A stretch of 64,000 nt of DNA from Ornithinibacillus gellani (GTDB lineage: Bacteria; Bacillota; Bacilli; Bacillales; Amphibacillaceae), in assembly GCF_003730295.1 (NCBI RefSeq), contig NZ_QTSZ01000041.1, forward strand, positions 124,001-188,000, written 5' to 3'. Made by a program: the position numbers and the translations under genes. Positions 18,801 to 27,338 of this stretch are shown here, in pieces. The notes below the pieces were generated by a model. The model worked only from the letters and a program-made list of their open reading frames with translations. It ran no database searches and had not been told where the DNA came from. Each line of letters begins with the position of its first letter. Within the stretch, counting starts at the first letter, position 1.

Positions 18801-20031
18801 CTGTTCCCGGTGCCCCAACCGTTTGTGCGCTTGGACCGGCATTTCCTGCAGCAACAACCGCAACCACACCGGAAAGCATCGCATTATTTACAGCGATTGC
18901 AGTAGGTGATAACGCATCATTGGTATTCATACCAAGAGAAAGGTTAATCACATCCATTCCATCCGCAACTGCCTTGTCTATACCACCTAGCACCCAGTTT
19001 GTATCCCCACTACCATATGGACCAAGTACACGGTAGCTATATAATTCAACTCCGGGCGCAACACCTTTTACAGCGTAGTCCACATCATTTCCCTGTTGAC
19101 CTGCTACTGTACCAGATACATGTGTACCATGAGATGTATAAAAGCTATTTCCGTACGCATCAAATTCTTCAGCATCAGATTCCAACCACTGTTCATACGT
19201 TGTCTCCATTGGGTCTGCATCATTTTCCACGAAGTCCCAACCCTTTACACTATTCGGTTCAATAGCTGCTGCATCTTCTCCTTCTTCAGCTCTATATCCC
19301 TGATAGGCATCAGTAAGATCCGGATGATTATAATCAATTCCAGTATCAATGACACCAACCTTAATTCCTTCCCCAAAGATACCTTCCTCGTGTAAACGGT
19401 CTACCCCAATTTGTGGAACACTATCAATCATTTTAGGAGTGATTGCTTTCCCTTGTTCCTTTGGAAAATCTAGCTGTACCGTTTCATTTTTCCAAATTCG
19501 CTTAACCAAGCCTGTTTGCATGATATCTTTAATCGCTGTACCAGGCATAGTAATAGCCACGCCATTAAAAGCATCACGGTATTCTTGAGTAATCTCAATA
19601 CTAACTGTTTTGTTGTGTTTCGCCAATCTACTTACCTGTTGATCATCTAATTGCTTTATTGCATTTTTAAATGCAGTATGAGATGCTTCCACCTTTTGTT
19701 TCGCACCTTTCAAAGATGGAACATTTCTTTCTTTTTTCAACTTTGCCTTTGCTACCTCAACTGCTGCGGGATCCTGCTTGAATTCCACAATCAGTTCTAC
19801 TAAATCATCACTTTCTTGATTAATACTAGGATGCACTGTGAATCCAACATCCGCATCCAGCTGTTTTAACGCTGCTTGCTGTTCAGCTGTTAGATTATTG
19901 ATGATGTCCTTCGCATCATTTGTGCCCTGCTTTGCATAGCTAGGCGCGGCAGATGGCATAATCATCGAGCCAACCAGTAGCACGATAGTCATAACTACCA
20001 TCAACAAACGCTTTACTTGTTGTTTTATCAT
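15829..20031 (-). CDS. Secreted S8 serine protease A with PA, cohesin-like and dockerin domains
   Basis: 1400-residue extracellular subtilase related to Vpr. Order: signal peptide (1-34), I9 propeptide (about 75-190), S8 catalytic domain with D229 (VIDTG), H301 (SHGTHVSG), oxyanion N397 and S619 (GTSMAAPHVAG), interrupted by a PA-type insert (about 440-560), then beta-sandwich regions, a cohesin-like domain (about 1071-1210, NDSFTMTLQLKDVEALLSG), a carboxypeptidase-regulatory-like domain (about 1219-1300), a type I dockerin (about 1319-1370; calcium loops DVNGDGVIDIHD and DINLDGIVDETD) and the tail EKLGPKGLNDFLKAVGLEP. No LPXTG motif. Start ATG 20031 follows GAAGGGGAG. It is a full-length paralogue of protease B. 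Upstream lies a conserved block shared with protease B. Confidence 0.95.
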   Translation of the reverse strand: MIKQQVKRLLMVVMTIVLLVGSMIMPSAAPSYAKQGTNDAKDIINNLTAEQQAALKQLDADVGFTVHPSINQESDDLVELIVEFKQDPAAVEVAKAKLKKERNVPSLKGAKQKVEASHTAFKNAIKQLDDQQVSRLAKHNKTVSIEITQEYRDAFNGVAITMPGTAIKDIMQTGLVKRIWKNETVQLDFPKEQGKAITPKMIDSVPQIGVDRLHEEGIFGEGIKVGVIDTGIDYNHPDLTDAYQGYRAEEGEDAAAIEPNSVKGWDFVENDADPMETTYEQWLESDAEEFDAYGNSFYTSHGTHVSGTVAGQQGNDVDYAVKGVAPGVELYSYRVLGPYGSGDTNWVLGGIDKAVADGMDVINLSLGMNTNDALSPTAIAVNNAMLSGVVAVVAAGNAGPSAQTVGAPGTAAFAISVGASDAAQTIPVFTATTGETAYADVQLLAKNFSDKLEGLKGQSYPLEYVGYGDGDDYIGKDLTGKIALVERGELSFNDKLIHAYNAGAEAVIVFNNEAGQIPYYVGESTSFPKSFRVSKEDGEKLVEAAKENTPFTFGELSDTQSEGDYLADFSSRGPVAGSYDIKPDVVAPGVAIFSTYPAFVNDPTNQSYDNAYARIQGTSMAAPHVAGSAALILQEHPEYTPFQVKAALMNTAVDLKEDYSVYEAGAGRINVYDAVYAETAITAVDTVKMVEENNEIIKMDHETGSIRFGSFYINEGESIESTKKLTIANQTSEEKSYTIEVDFLQANEGNRKDAEANGVVLNIPDTITVSGGEKVEVDAEMTVPDHAAHGFYEGYLRILDDAGESYQVPFAIRISSKGFDYLELDRPAVPNRWSYHPFLIPFLSMKVNLKSPMDLVYIVIKDPKTSEPIGIVGALKDLEPDTEYVVSKAFLGNAQRFTGDPEQPIEEKLTRLPEGDYIFELLGIDESGEEFTIDTDVIVDNTPPELTFLDYEPGIIEVNESMFTEEHGQEAFWIHTNVYDDTIDVLNEKGYEYDQSSNFVTFYQNNLFPNALGVAPDGKMSLGVLPEELEAGPVEVDLQPVDLATNADTRAFTRYTFVKEGSSYGVQRYDKEKIYLNDSFTMTLQLKDVEALLSGTFDVEFDKTLFTLEDVQVNEAFQRYADENGIQVKLDEPVIDETDWFDMLHVGASLEGNDDFKGFTGDSAFLDVTFKLTSDEYFDGATALGIETFSYEQLGGTEPVDIPIFLEQAMEVIPKHSILSGFIGAEAFIHDDGFLEIMDYENAGFKVYAEASNGKKYTAEVNEYGEYLLYGMPASEKEFTIYFELPGHINTQTTVQPGYDYKDEFIGEEFWVDLVPSPAGDVNGDGVIDIHDVMRVVAQYGKDHPNTDINLDGIVDETDIRYIEKNFLKVGEGVKKAPMEKLGPKGLNDFLKAVGLEPME

Positions 20032-20141
20032 CTTGTTCTCCCCTTCACTTTTCTAAGAATCTATCTTTTCCACGCAAAACTGTTAACTATTCTATTTATG
20101 CGAGGATGTTCCTTTATTTAAGCCTACCAAGAATATTCAAT

Positions 20142-20188
20142 TTGTAAATTGGGGTTATTTTGTATGTTAAGACAATTGTAAATAGTCC
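20142..20188 (-). promoter_or_regulatory. Conserved 47-bp control block upstream of protease A
   Basis: On the plus strand this reads TTGTAAATTGGGGTTATT, 14 variable bases, then AATTGTAAATAGTCC. The block upstream of protease B (27079-27125) has the same first 18 bases, the same 14-bp gap and a matching second part. The block lies 111 bp from the start codon here and 122 bp there. Read on the minus strand it contains two ATTTACAA half-sites in tandem about three helical turns apart in this copy. It is a candidate binding site for the XRE-TPR regulator. Confidence 0.65.
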
Positions 20189-20269
20189 ATTCCCCCTTAT
20201 GAAGTAGGTGTATTTTCCTAAAAAAGAGGAGTTTTTCATATAATAAGTGCTAAAGGCCTATGCGGTGCA

Positions 20270-20285
20270 ACCCCAAATCTGGGGT
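20270..20285. promoter_or_regulatory. ACCCC-GGGGT palindrome in the protease A upstream gap
   Basis: ACCCCAAATCTGGGGT has 5-bp arms and a 6-bp spacer. GGGGT-7 bp-ACCCC is found at 27171-27187 beside the regulator. Role unknown; possibly a second operator type. Confidence 0.35.
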
Positions 20286-20355
20286 AATAGAAGATATTTC
20301 GATGAATAAGAAGATGATGAAGATGAAAAATATCGAAAAACTGTATTTTTTTGTT

Positions 20356-20375
20356 GGAATCAGTTTGCTGATTCC
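20356..20375. repeat. Dispersed hairpin (GGAATCAG variant)
   Basis: GGAATCAG (20356-20363), loop TTTG, CTGATTCC (20368-20375), followed by the TACCA also seen after the hairpin at 63461. Confidence 0.7.
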
Positions 20376-20436
20376 TACCATTTTGCTTGTTGGGGTAATC
20401 ATCGGATACCTTATCGGGATAGTTAACCAGGGGATT

Positions 20437-20545
20437 CGTTTCATTTTTGGTTGCACCTGCGGGATATGGATTCCGTTTCATTTTCGGACTCACATGCCAA
20501 AATTTTTGACGGTTCAGACGCTCCAGTTTAATTTTCAATGGTTCC
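20437..20545. repeat. 51-bp repeat, family C, second locus (about two units)
   Basis: CCGTTTCATTTTC at 20473 and CAGTTTAATTTTC at 20524 are 51 bp apart, and TTTTTGACGGTTCAG at 20503-20517 matches 8604-8618 with identical downstream spacing to TTTAATTT. This part of the 20189-20768 gap shows no convincing gene: open frames here run through the hairpins and lack ribosome sites. Confidence 0.65.
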
Positions 20546-20693
20546 GGTGAGGTCTCGGGAAGCAAGAGTCAACGCGGTCTTCGCCTCCCTTTTTCACTCG
20601 TAGATCTTTAAAAGCGATTCTCCGCGACGACCATTTCATTTTTCTCGTTCACGTCGTACCCAACAGCATCTACCACCACACAAAAAAGTTGTG

Positions 20694-20713
20694 GGAATCG
20701 GTTCACCGATTCC
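20694..20713. repeat. Dispersed hairpin (GGAATCGGT type)
   Basis: Perfect 9-bp arms GGAATCGGT (20694-20702) and ACCGATTCC (20705-20713), followed by TATCCCC. It stands 55 bp from the stop codon of the I9 gene and may help end that transcript. Confidence 0.75.
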
Positions 20714-20768
20714 TATCCCCATTAATAAAACCCACCTTACACAACGCTGTGCAGATGGGCCAAGTCAA

Positions 20769-21140
20769 TCATATTTGGTATCTCGTATCTATTGGTGGTT
20801 TTGGAATACTGATTACACGGTCGATATAGATGGCTTTGATCGTGTTGGAAGCAAGCAGTTCGTTAATGGCTATCCCTGGGAGCTCCAGTGCAACACCGTT
20901 CAAGCTCACCTTATAGCTGTTCGTAATGGTGTATGGCAACTGCTTGCTTTCCAATAAATTCTCTAACTCTTCTTGAAATGCCGTATGACTTTTTTCCACT
21001 AGCTCTTTTGCCTGTTCCAGCGTCAACCCGGTTGTGCTTGTAGCAACGGCAACCTTAGCTGGTTTTGTTTTAAATTCAATTATAACTTTGATCGTTTCTT
21101 CGTTGTGTAAATCTATTTGTGGATCTATATATATGGACAA
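20769..21140 (-). CDS. Free-standing inhibitor I9 / subtilase propeptide-like protein
   Basis: 123-residue protein made of a single I9 domain, without signal peptide and without any protease domain after it. It aligns with the propeptides of proteases A and B: KVIIEFKTKP, KSHTAFQEELE, NSYKVSLNGVALELPG, INELLASNTIKAIYID. The start is TTG at 21140, set by AAGGAGGTG at 21146-21154; no ATG is available at the right place. It follows the TasA-like gene beyond a terminator. It may be a remnant of a third protease or a dedicated intracellular inhibitor or folding helper for the neighbouring proteases. Confidence 0.8.
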   Translation of the reverse strand: MSIYIDPQIDLHNEETIKVIIEFKTKPAKVAVATSTTGLTLEQAKELVEKSHTAFQEELENLLESKQLPYTITNSYKVSLNGVALELPGIAINELLASNTIKAIYIDRVISIPKPPIDTRYQI

Positions 21141-21402
21141 AAAAACACCTCCTTACCTATTTGGTTGGTTGAAACAATTTATCGAATGGGCAATCCTCTT
21201 TTTTCATCTATACGCCCGATCAGATTGCTATATTACTTATGTATGTTCATGCATTCATCATACCAATAACGCAAGTAGCTTTCACCATATTTTCCATCAT
21301 TTCCATATCCTAACAAACAAACGTCGTTTTACAATCTTCCATTTCAAGCGCAAGCGCTAACAAATCCTATTTGCTTACTTTCCAATTCACATGTAGAAAG
21401 TA

Positions 21403-21430
21403 AAGAGGGGTTGTCAGCAACAACCCCTCG
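21403..21430 (-). terminator. Terminator after the TasA-like gene
   Basis: GAGGGGTTG (21405-21413) pairs with CAACCCCTC (21421-21429) around a 7-nt loop; the minus-strand continuation is TTTACTTTC. It separates the TasA-like gene from the I9 gene. Confidence 0.82.
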
Positions 21431-21464
21431 CCCAAGTTCTTATGAAAAATTCATTCACCTAGTC

Positions 21465-22142
21465 TTATTCTTCGTCGCCGTATGTTGCACCATTATCTGT
21501 TTGCTTAGCGATTACATTCAAATTCGCCTCGTAAGTAACACCTTGATATTCATTTCCTGCGCTTTCATCCAACTTTACTGCAACCATGATATCGATGTAC
21601 TGCCCTTCTTCAAGTTCCCAGAAATCATCCTCTGAGCCTTCTCCCAGTAAAATCTCACCAGAAGTAACCTCTTCTTCGGATAATACCTTTGCACTCAGTT
21701 CAACGCCTTCTGGTGCGTTAGCAAGAGCCGCGCGTTCATTTGTCGTACCATTGAATAGTTTATCAAGCGCAATTTTTGAATCCTCATATACATCTTGTCC
21801 AGGCTGAACGGTGTATTTCATTGCCATATAACCAACTGCATATTTATCCAATGATGCTTTATCAACTGCATGATGGTAGGTTGCTTTTAAATGCGCATCC
21901 ATATCACCAGTGTTGGATAAAGAAACCCAGTTACCATACTCTAATTGTGAAGGTGCAAATTGCTCCCCTTCAAATAAAGCTTCACCAATATCCTCACCAT
22001 TATTGATTTCCAATACACCTGTTTTTAGCTCACCAGATGCATTCGTTTCAGATGTGAACCAAGAGTATGTTCCTAATCCTGCTGATGCAATCAATGCACC
22101 GGAAAGTGATGTTGTCAACAATACCTTTTTTAGCTTTTTCAT
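21465..22142 (-). CDS. TasA/camelysin-like SipW-dependent secreted protein
   Basis: 225-residue secreted protein of the TasA/CalY (peptidase M73, camelysin) group, whose members form biofilm matrix fibres or act at the cell surface. The signal region MKKLKKVLLTTSLSGALIAS followed by GLGTYSWFTS is the form cleaved by SipW-type signal peptidases. The body has the usual TGVLEI, WVSLSNTGDMDAHLK and MVAVKLDESAGNEYQGVTYE elements. ATG 22142 follows GGAGG with eight bases of spacing; the ATG at 22157 contains that site and is rejected. It lies 18 bp after sipW, an operon arrangement as in Bacillus. Confidence 0.9.
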   Translation of the reverse strand: MKKLKKVLLTTSLSGALIASAGLGTYSWFTSETNASGELKTGVLEINNGEDIGEALFEGEQFAPSQLEYGNWVSLSNTGDMDAHLKATYHHAVDKASLDKYAVGYMAMKYTVQPGQDVYEDSKIALDKLFNGTTNERAALANAPEGVELSAKVLSEEEVTSGEILLGEGSEDDFWELEEGQYIDIMVAVKLDESAGNEYQGVTYEANLNVIAKQTDNGATYGDEE

Positions 22143-22160
22143 GTATAATTCCTCCATTTT

Positions 22161-22709
22161 TTAATGTTCTGGTTTTACTTTTTTCGTTCGTTCCCAAATT
22201 TCCAAAGCAACATATCCTATTAGCGGAATAATGATTAGAAATATAACCCCTTTTGAGCCGCTGGCGAACTTGGCAATAAAGCCGAGATTCGGAATATGAA
22301 AAACCTGTTTCCCTTGCAGCATATCTGCAGTGACCGGCATATCATCGGCGACATTATTGTTATCGCCTTTCGTAATAAAACTGATCCCGTTTTGATCATC
22401 GATGATTTCTTCAACGCGGTGCGTAATCAATGGCTCGCCTTTAGCTTGAAAAGTAATCACATCACCGACTTCAATTGCTGATGCATCTGTTTTTTTCACA
22501 AAAATTAGATCGCCCGTTTCGAAAGCCGGATCCATACTATTTGAGAGCACTGTTAATGGTTTATATCCCAAAATAGATGGGGATTGACCAGGATTTTTAA
22601 TCACCTGAACAAAGACAAGCAACACGAGTAGAAAAATACCTACCATACACGTTTTTGCTATCATACCTAATATTTTCTGCAGTGGCTTTTTCTCTGTGTT
22701 CTTTTCCAT
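22161..22709 (-). CDS. sipW: SipW-type (ER-type) signal peptidase I
   Basis: 182-residue membrane serine protease that cleaves signal peptides of TasA-like proteins. Catalytic serine S58 in VLSNSMDPAF and histidine H97 in LITHRVEEI (ER-type enzymes use His instead of the bacterial Lys), with the GDNNNVADDMPV aspartate block at 115-126. Transmembrane helices at about 17-36 and near the C-terminus. Start 22709 (MEKNTEKK) has GGGGTG upstream; a start at 22724 is possible. It is 66 bp after protease B and directly before its likely substrate gene. Confidence 0.92.
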   Translation of the reverse strand: MEKNTEKKPLQKILGMIAKTCMVGIFLLVLLVFVQVIKNPGQSPSILGYKPLTVLSNSMDPAFETGDLIFVKKTDASAIEVGDVITFQAKGEPLITHRVEEIIDDQNGISFITKGDNNNVADDMPVTADMLQGKQVFHIPNLGFIAKFASGSKGVIFLIIIPLIGYVALEIWERTKKVKPEH

Positions 22710-22775
22710 CCTGTCACACCCCATCCTGTTGGTAGAGAGCTTCCTGCATGAACCAGTCATGCAGGAGGTCCCATG

Positions 22776-25700
22776 TTACTTTGTTGGTTCTAATCCAATT
22801 GCTTTCAAGAAGTCTTCCAAGCCTTTAGGTCCAAGCTTTTCCAACGGTTTCTTGTTTTTCGCATCTGGACCAACCTTTAAGAAGTTCTTTTCAATGAAAC
22901 GAATATCTATTTCGTCAACAATACCATCCTTGTTAATGTCCATGGCATCATTTGATTTACCGTAGAATGCAACAATTCGCATCACATCTTGAATATCAAT
23001 TACACCATCATTATTTACATCGCCTGCAAGATTGGTATCTGCATAGGCTTTTACTTCATCGCCAAACCATGTTCCGTCTTCCTCGTAGGCTGGATTTAAT
23101 GTAAATGTGGTTGTTAAATGACCAGGAACTTCAATATAGAAAGTGTAATCATCTTCGGTTACTGGCAAGTCATTAATTTCGAACTGTGCATTGTTATCTA
23201 CGGTTCCTTCAAACACCTTGCCATTCTTGTCTTTCGCGTATACCTTTACACCCATTCCTTCGTAGTCCTTCGTAAGCATATATCCTTCCTCATGGATAAA
23301 TGCCTCCGCAAAAACATATCCAGTCACAGTTGACGTTTTAGGAATAATCTTGAAGTTATGATGATAATAAACAGGTAATTTTTTCGCATCTGTTTCACCA
23401 TATTGCTGGTATTCAAAGTCATTTACATTAAACAAGGAGCTTGGCCCATAATAGGAATCATCCTTCAGCTCAAACGTTACATCAAGGAAATCAATGCTTC
23501 CGGAATAGCCTTCAAAACCTTCACCTTCCAGTGCAGCAGCTACCTTCACATAATCGCCCCACGTATCATCATAGAAGGTTGGATCTTCTAGTTGAACGTC
23601 AATACCATTTTCCTCTGCAAAACGTTGAAATTCTTCACTAACTTTGATGTCTTTAAATGTAAATAAGTCGCCATCATAACGAACATCGAAATTACCTGCC
23701 GTTAATGCTTTGACATTATTCAAGTCAACCGTCATAGTTATTTCTTCGTCTTTTTGCAGTTTATTCTTGTCGTATGTTGGCACACTATATTCCGAACCTT
23801 TTTGAACAAAAGTAAACCTGTTAAGCGTATCCATATCGGCATTAGTTGCCATATCTACTGGTATGAGCTCTAGATTTAGCGAACCATCCTCAATCTCCTC
23901 AGGCAGAACACCGAATTTCATAGTTCCATCTGGATCTACACCAAGTGCGCCTGGGAATGGATGATTTTCAAAATATGCTACAACATTTTCCGACTGATCA
24001 TATTCGAACCCTTTTTCATTCAATAAATCAATAGTAGAGTCATAGATATTCGTGTGAACCCAGAATGCATAATGACCATATTGATCGGTATACATGGACT
24101 CATCAATTTCGATAACTCCAGGCTGATAATCTTCAAAAGTTATTTCTGGAGGTGTATTGTCAACGACTACAGTTAGCTCCTTGGTGTATACTTGTCCATC
24201 TTTATCCGTTCCAATCAATGTATAGATATAATCCCCTTCTGGTAAGAAGATTGGGTTCATCCCAATTGGATCATTTGGATCGTCTGTAAATGGACTAATG
24301 ATTCCTCTAAATGCGTCCAACAAACTATATGTGACATCTGCTTGCAATTCACTAGCAGTTCCGATTATTCCAAGTGGCTCCAATGTTTCGGAATCCTTCA
24401 CAATAATATCAATCGTTTCCATTGGACTTTGCAATTGGAAATTCATGGAGATAAACGGATTCAAGAATGGGTGGAATTCCCACTCATTCGGTACTGCATG
24501 TCGATCCAACTCTACAAAATCAAAGCCTTTATCAGATATGCGAATCGCAAATGGAATACGTACTTTTTCATCTTCATGAACAATATTTACATAACCTTCA
24601 TATGTTCCAAAAGCCGCATCATCCGGAATATGAATAGAAGCTTCCAATTCCGAAGAACTATTTTTTTCAACTGTTATCGTTTCTGGAAGGTCCAGTGTAA
24701 CACCATTTTTTTCTGCGTTCTGACGCTTGCCTTTTTCCTGTAAAAATTCCGCTTCAACCGTGTAGGTTTTATCAGCGTCAGAAGTATTTTTAATGACCGC
24801 TTGCTTTTGGACAGAAATCACTTCATCCGGCGTCAAATAATAATTACCGAAACTCATCGATCCAGTAAGATTTTCTACCATTACCAGTTCATTATTTTCT
24901 ACCATTTCTGTTTTGTCCTGGACAATTGCTGATGTAGACGCATGAACTGCATCATATACATTAATTCGACCAGCACCTACTGCAAAAACATCGTAATCCT
25001 CTTTCATGTCTACAGAAGTATTCATTAACGCTGCCTTTACTTCAAAAGGACTGTAATCTGGATGCTCCTGTAAAATTAATGCTGCTGCACCAGTAACATG
25101 TGGTGCTGCCATCGATGTTCCTTGCATTCTAGTATAAGCAAGATCATAATTATGACCTTCTGGATCATTCATAAAGGATGGATACGTTGAGAAAATTGCA
25201 ACACCTGGTGCCACAACATCTGGTTTGATATCATAGCTTCCTGATACCGGACCACGGGAACTGAAATCAGCCAGGTTGTCACCTTCAGATTGTGTATTAC
25301 CTAGTTCACCAAATGTAAATGCTGCGCCATTTTCAATTTCTGCTTTTAATTTCTCACCATCTTCTTTAGAAAGACGGAATGCTGGAAGGTATTTTGTACT
25401 CTCTCCCAAATAATAAGGGATTTGTCCAGCCTCATTATTGTATACAATCGCTGCTTTTGCTCCTGCTGCTTTTGCATTTCTAACTTTTTCATCAAAGGCT
25501 AAATCGCCACGCTCTACTAAGGCTATTTTTCCTGTTACATCTACATCTGTAAAATCTTGTTCCGATCCTAGCCCAGCGAAGACAACATCATAGGATTGGC
25601 CAACCAAGGCTTCTAAATCATCGGAAAAATGCTTACTTAATAGTTGAACATCGGAAAATGATAATTCACCCGCCGTTGCAGAGAACGTAGGAATGGATTG

Positions 25701-26957
25701 GGACACGTCACTTGCACCGACTGCAATTGGAAATGCTGCTGCCCCCGGGCTTCCAAGTGTTTTTGCACCAGGACCAGAGTTGCCTGCAGAAATAACTGCT
25801 ACCACACCAGAAAGCATGGCATTATTTACTGCAATAGATAATGGGTGTAATGGGTCATTACCAGCCGCCCCTAAGGAAAGGTTAATAACGTCCATCCCAT
25901 CTTGAATGGATTTATCAATACCGCCAATAATTCCATCCATGCCGCCACTACCATATGGACCAAGCACACGATAGCTATACAGCTCAACATCAGGTGCAAC
26001 ACCTTTTACTGCATAATCGACATCGTTTTCTTGCTGTCCAGCAACTGTACCGGAAACATGCGTACCATGAGAGGTATAATAGCTATTGCCTAGCTGATCA
26101 AACTCAGGATAGCCAGATTCTAGCCATTCGTCATAGGTTGTTTCCATAGGATCAGCATCATCTTCAATGAAGTCCCACCCTTTTACACTGTCAGGGTCCA
26201 CTGTTGCAGGATCCTCTCCTTCTGTTGCGCGATATCCTTTATATACACCTGTTAAATCCGGGTGATGATAGTCAATCCCGGTATCAAGGACCCCAACTTG
26301 GATGCCTTCACCTGTAACTCCTTCATCATGTAGCTTGTCCACACCAATTTGTGGAACACTATCAATCATTTTAGGTGAAATTTTATCGGCCTTTGCATTT
26401 GGTAATTCCAATTGGACCTCTTCATTTTTCCAAACATGCTTAATTAAACCTGTCTTTAATAATTCATTAATTGCTGTACCTGGTAATGTAACCGCTACAC
26501 CATTCAAAGCATTCCGATATTCGCTTGTAATGGAAATATCAGTATCCGCTTTAAATGTTTTAGCTTTATTTAGGCTGTTTAGCGCCTTTTTAAATGCTTG
26601 ATGAGAAGCCTCAACCTTATCTTCTGCATCAGCCAGGGAAAGCGTACTGCGCTTTTTGTCTACTTGTGCTTTCGCCATTTCAACTGCAGCCGGATCTTGT
26701 TTAAATTCTATAATGACATGAATCGGAGAATCCGAATCTACATTAATTCCTGGCTGAACGACATATCCAGTCTGTGTATCGAGTTGCTTTAATGCTGCAC
26801 GTTGTTCCTTCGTAAGACCTTTCAGCACTTCCATCGCATCTGCTTGCTGCTTCCCTTTTGCCTGAGCAAGCTGTGCAGACGGCATAAGCTGTGAGCCGAT
26901 TAGCATGATAATTGCTAATAAAACCGTAAACCATTTTAATTGTCTTTTCTTAATCAT
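22776..26957 (-). CDS. Secreted S8 serine protease B with PA, cohesin-like and dockerin domains
   Basis: 1393-residue paralogue of protease A with the same order of domains: signal peptide (1-33), I9 propeptide (about 75-185), catalytic D225 (VLDTG), H297 (SHGTHVSG), N393 (AGNSGPG) and S615 (GTSMAAPHVTG), PA-type insert (about 435-555), C-terminal beta-domains including a cohesin-like stretch (EEITMTVDLNNVKALTAG), and a dockerin at about 1311-1362 with loops DVNNDGVIDIQD and DINKDGIVDEID. The tail EKLGPKGLEDFLKAIGLEP is nearly the same as in A. ATG 26957 follows GGAGAGGGG. It heads a probable unit with sipW and the TasA-like gene. Confidence 0.95.
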   Translation of the reverse strand: MIKKRQLKWFTVLLAIIMLIGSQLMPSAQLAQAKGKQQADAMEVLKGLTKEQRAALKQLDTQTGYVVQPGINVDSDSPIHVIIEFKQDPAAVEMAKAQVDKKRSTLSLADAEDKVEASHQAFKKALNSLNKAKTFKADTDISITSEYRNALNGVAVTLPGTAINELLKTGLIKHVWKNEEVQLELPNAKADKISPKMIDSVPQIGVDKLHDEGVTGEGIQVGVLDTGIDYHHPDLTGVYKGYRATEGEDPATVDPDSVKGWDFIEDDADPMETTYDEWLESGYPEFDQLGNSYYTSHGTHVSGTVAGQQENDVDYAVKGVAPDVELYSYRVLGPYGSGGMDGIIGGIDKSIQDGMDVINLSLGAAGNDPLHPLSIAVNNAMLSGVVAVISAGNSGPGAKTLGSPGAAAFPIAVGASDVSQSIPTFSATAGELSFSDVQLLSKHFSDDLEALVGQSYDVVFAGLGSEQDFTDVDVTGKIALVERGDLAFDEKVRNAKAAGAKAAIVYNNEAGQIPYYLGESTKYLPAFRLSKEDGEKLKAEIENGAAFTFGELGNTQSEGDNLADFSSRGPVSGSYDIKPDVVAPGVAIFSTYPSFMNDPEGHNYDLAYTRMQGTSMAAPHVTGAAALILQEHPDYSPFEVKAALMNTSVDMKEDYDVFAVGAGRINVYDAVHASTSAIVQDKTEMVENNELVMVENLTGSMSFGNYYLTPDEVISVQKQAVIKNTSDADKTYTVEAEFLQEKGKRQNAEKNGVTLDLPETITVEKNSSSELEASIHIPDDAAFGTYEGYVNIVHEDEKVRIPFAIRISDKGFDFVELDRHAVPNEWEFHPFLNPFISMNFQLQSPMETIDIIVKDSETLEPLGIIGTASELQADVTYSLLDAFRGIISPFTDDPNDPIGMNPIFLPEGDYIYTLIGTDKDGQVYTKELTVVVDNTPPEITFEDYQPGVIEIDESMYTDQYGHYAFWVHTNIYDSTIDLLNEKGFEYDQSENVVAYFENHPFPGALGVDPDGTMKFGVLPEEIEDGSLNLELIPVDMATNADMDTLNRFTFVQKGSEYSVPTYDKNKLQKDEEITMTVDLNNVKALTAGNFDVRYDGDLFTFKDIKVSEEFQRFAEENGIDVQLEDPTFYDDTWGDYVKVAAALEGEGFEGYSGSIDFLDVTFELKDDSYYGPSSLFNVNDFEYQQYGETDAKKLPVYYHHNFKIIPKTSTVTGYVFAEAFIHEEGYMLTKDYEGMGVKVYAKDKNGKVFEGTVDNNAQFEINDLPVTEDDYTFYIEVPGHLTTTFTLNPAYEEDGTWFGDEVKAYADTNLAGDVNNDGVIDIQDVMRIVAFYGKSNDAMDINKDGIVDEIDIRFIEKNFLKVGPDAKNKKPLEKLGPKGLEDFLKAIGLEPTK

Positions 26958-27078
26958 GTTATTCCCCTCTCCGTTCTAAATTTATTTTCAAAACCAATGA
27001 ATAAAATAACGCAGCATCATATCCCCCTTTTTACAGATTAGAATATCTCCCATATTTAGATTATCAGCTAATTGCATA

Positions 27079-27125
27079 TTGTAAATTGGGGTTATTCTTT
27101 TATTTCAGATAATTTAAAATAGTTC
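27079..27125 (-). promoter_or_regulatory. Conserved 47-bp control block upstream of protease B
   Basis: Plus-strand TTGTAAATTGGGGTTATT at 27079-27096, 14 bases, then AATTTAAAATAGTTC, matching the block at 20142-20188 in order and spacing. It lies between protease B and the divergent XRE-TPR gene. Confidence 0.65.
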
Positions 27126-27170
27126 TTTTCGCCTATTCAAATGATCAAAACACCGTATTTTGGCTTATTC

Positions 27171-27215
27171 GGGGTATAAAACACCCCAAAAGGACTATCG
27201 ATAAAAACCCCAAAT
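27171..27215. promoter_or_regulatory. Candidate operator elements before the XRE-TPR gene
   Basis: GGGGT-7 bp-ACCCC at 27171-27187, followed by ATAAAAACCCCAAAT at 27201-27215, whose complement ATTTGGGGTTTTTAT resembles the AAATTGGGGTTATT of the protease blocks. The placement suits autoregulation by the XRE-TPR protein. Confidence 0.4.
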
Positions 27216-27338
27216 CTATAATATAATCATTATTAAGACTAAAGATTCAGTATATTATTACAGGCAATAACTCAAAATTACCTTTCCATGCATCTAATAA
27301 ACTACTTATGACCTATAAAAAAAGAAGGGGACACATTC

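Noticed and set aside
20236-20565. Open frames on both strands in the gap upstream of protease A
   Set aside because: They run through dispersed hairpins and a family C repeat, have no ribosome site and no recognisable protein pattern.
21340-21365. AAGCGCAAGCGCTAAC as a catabolite-repression (cre) site
   Set aside because: The symmetric core does not match the cre consensus and lies downstream of a terminator, not at a promoter.
26960-27045. Ten-codon minus-strand frame MMLRYFIHWF behind an AAGGGGG site, as a signalling peptide for the XRE-TPR regulator
   Set aside because: Too short to hold an export signal and mature peptide, and it lies within the protease B leader; no independent evidence.
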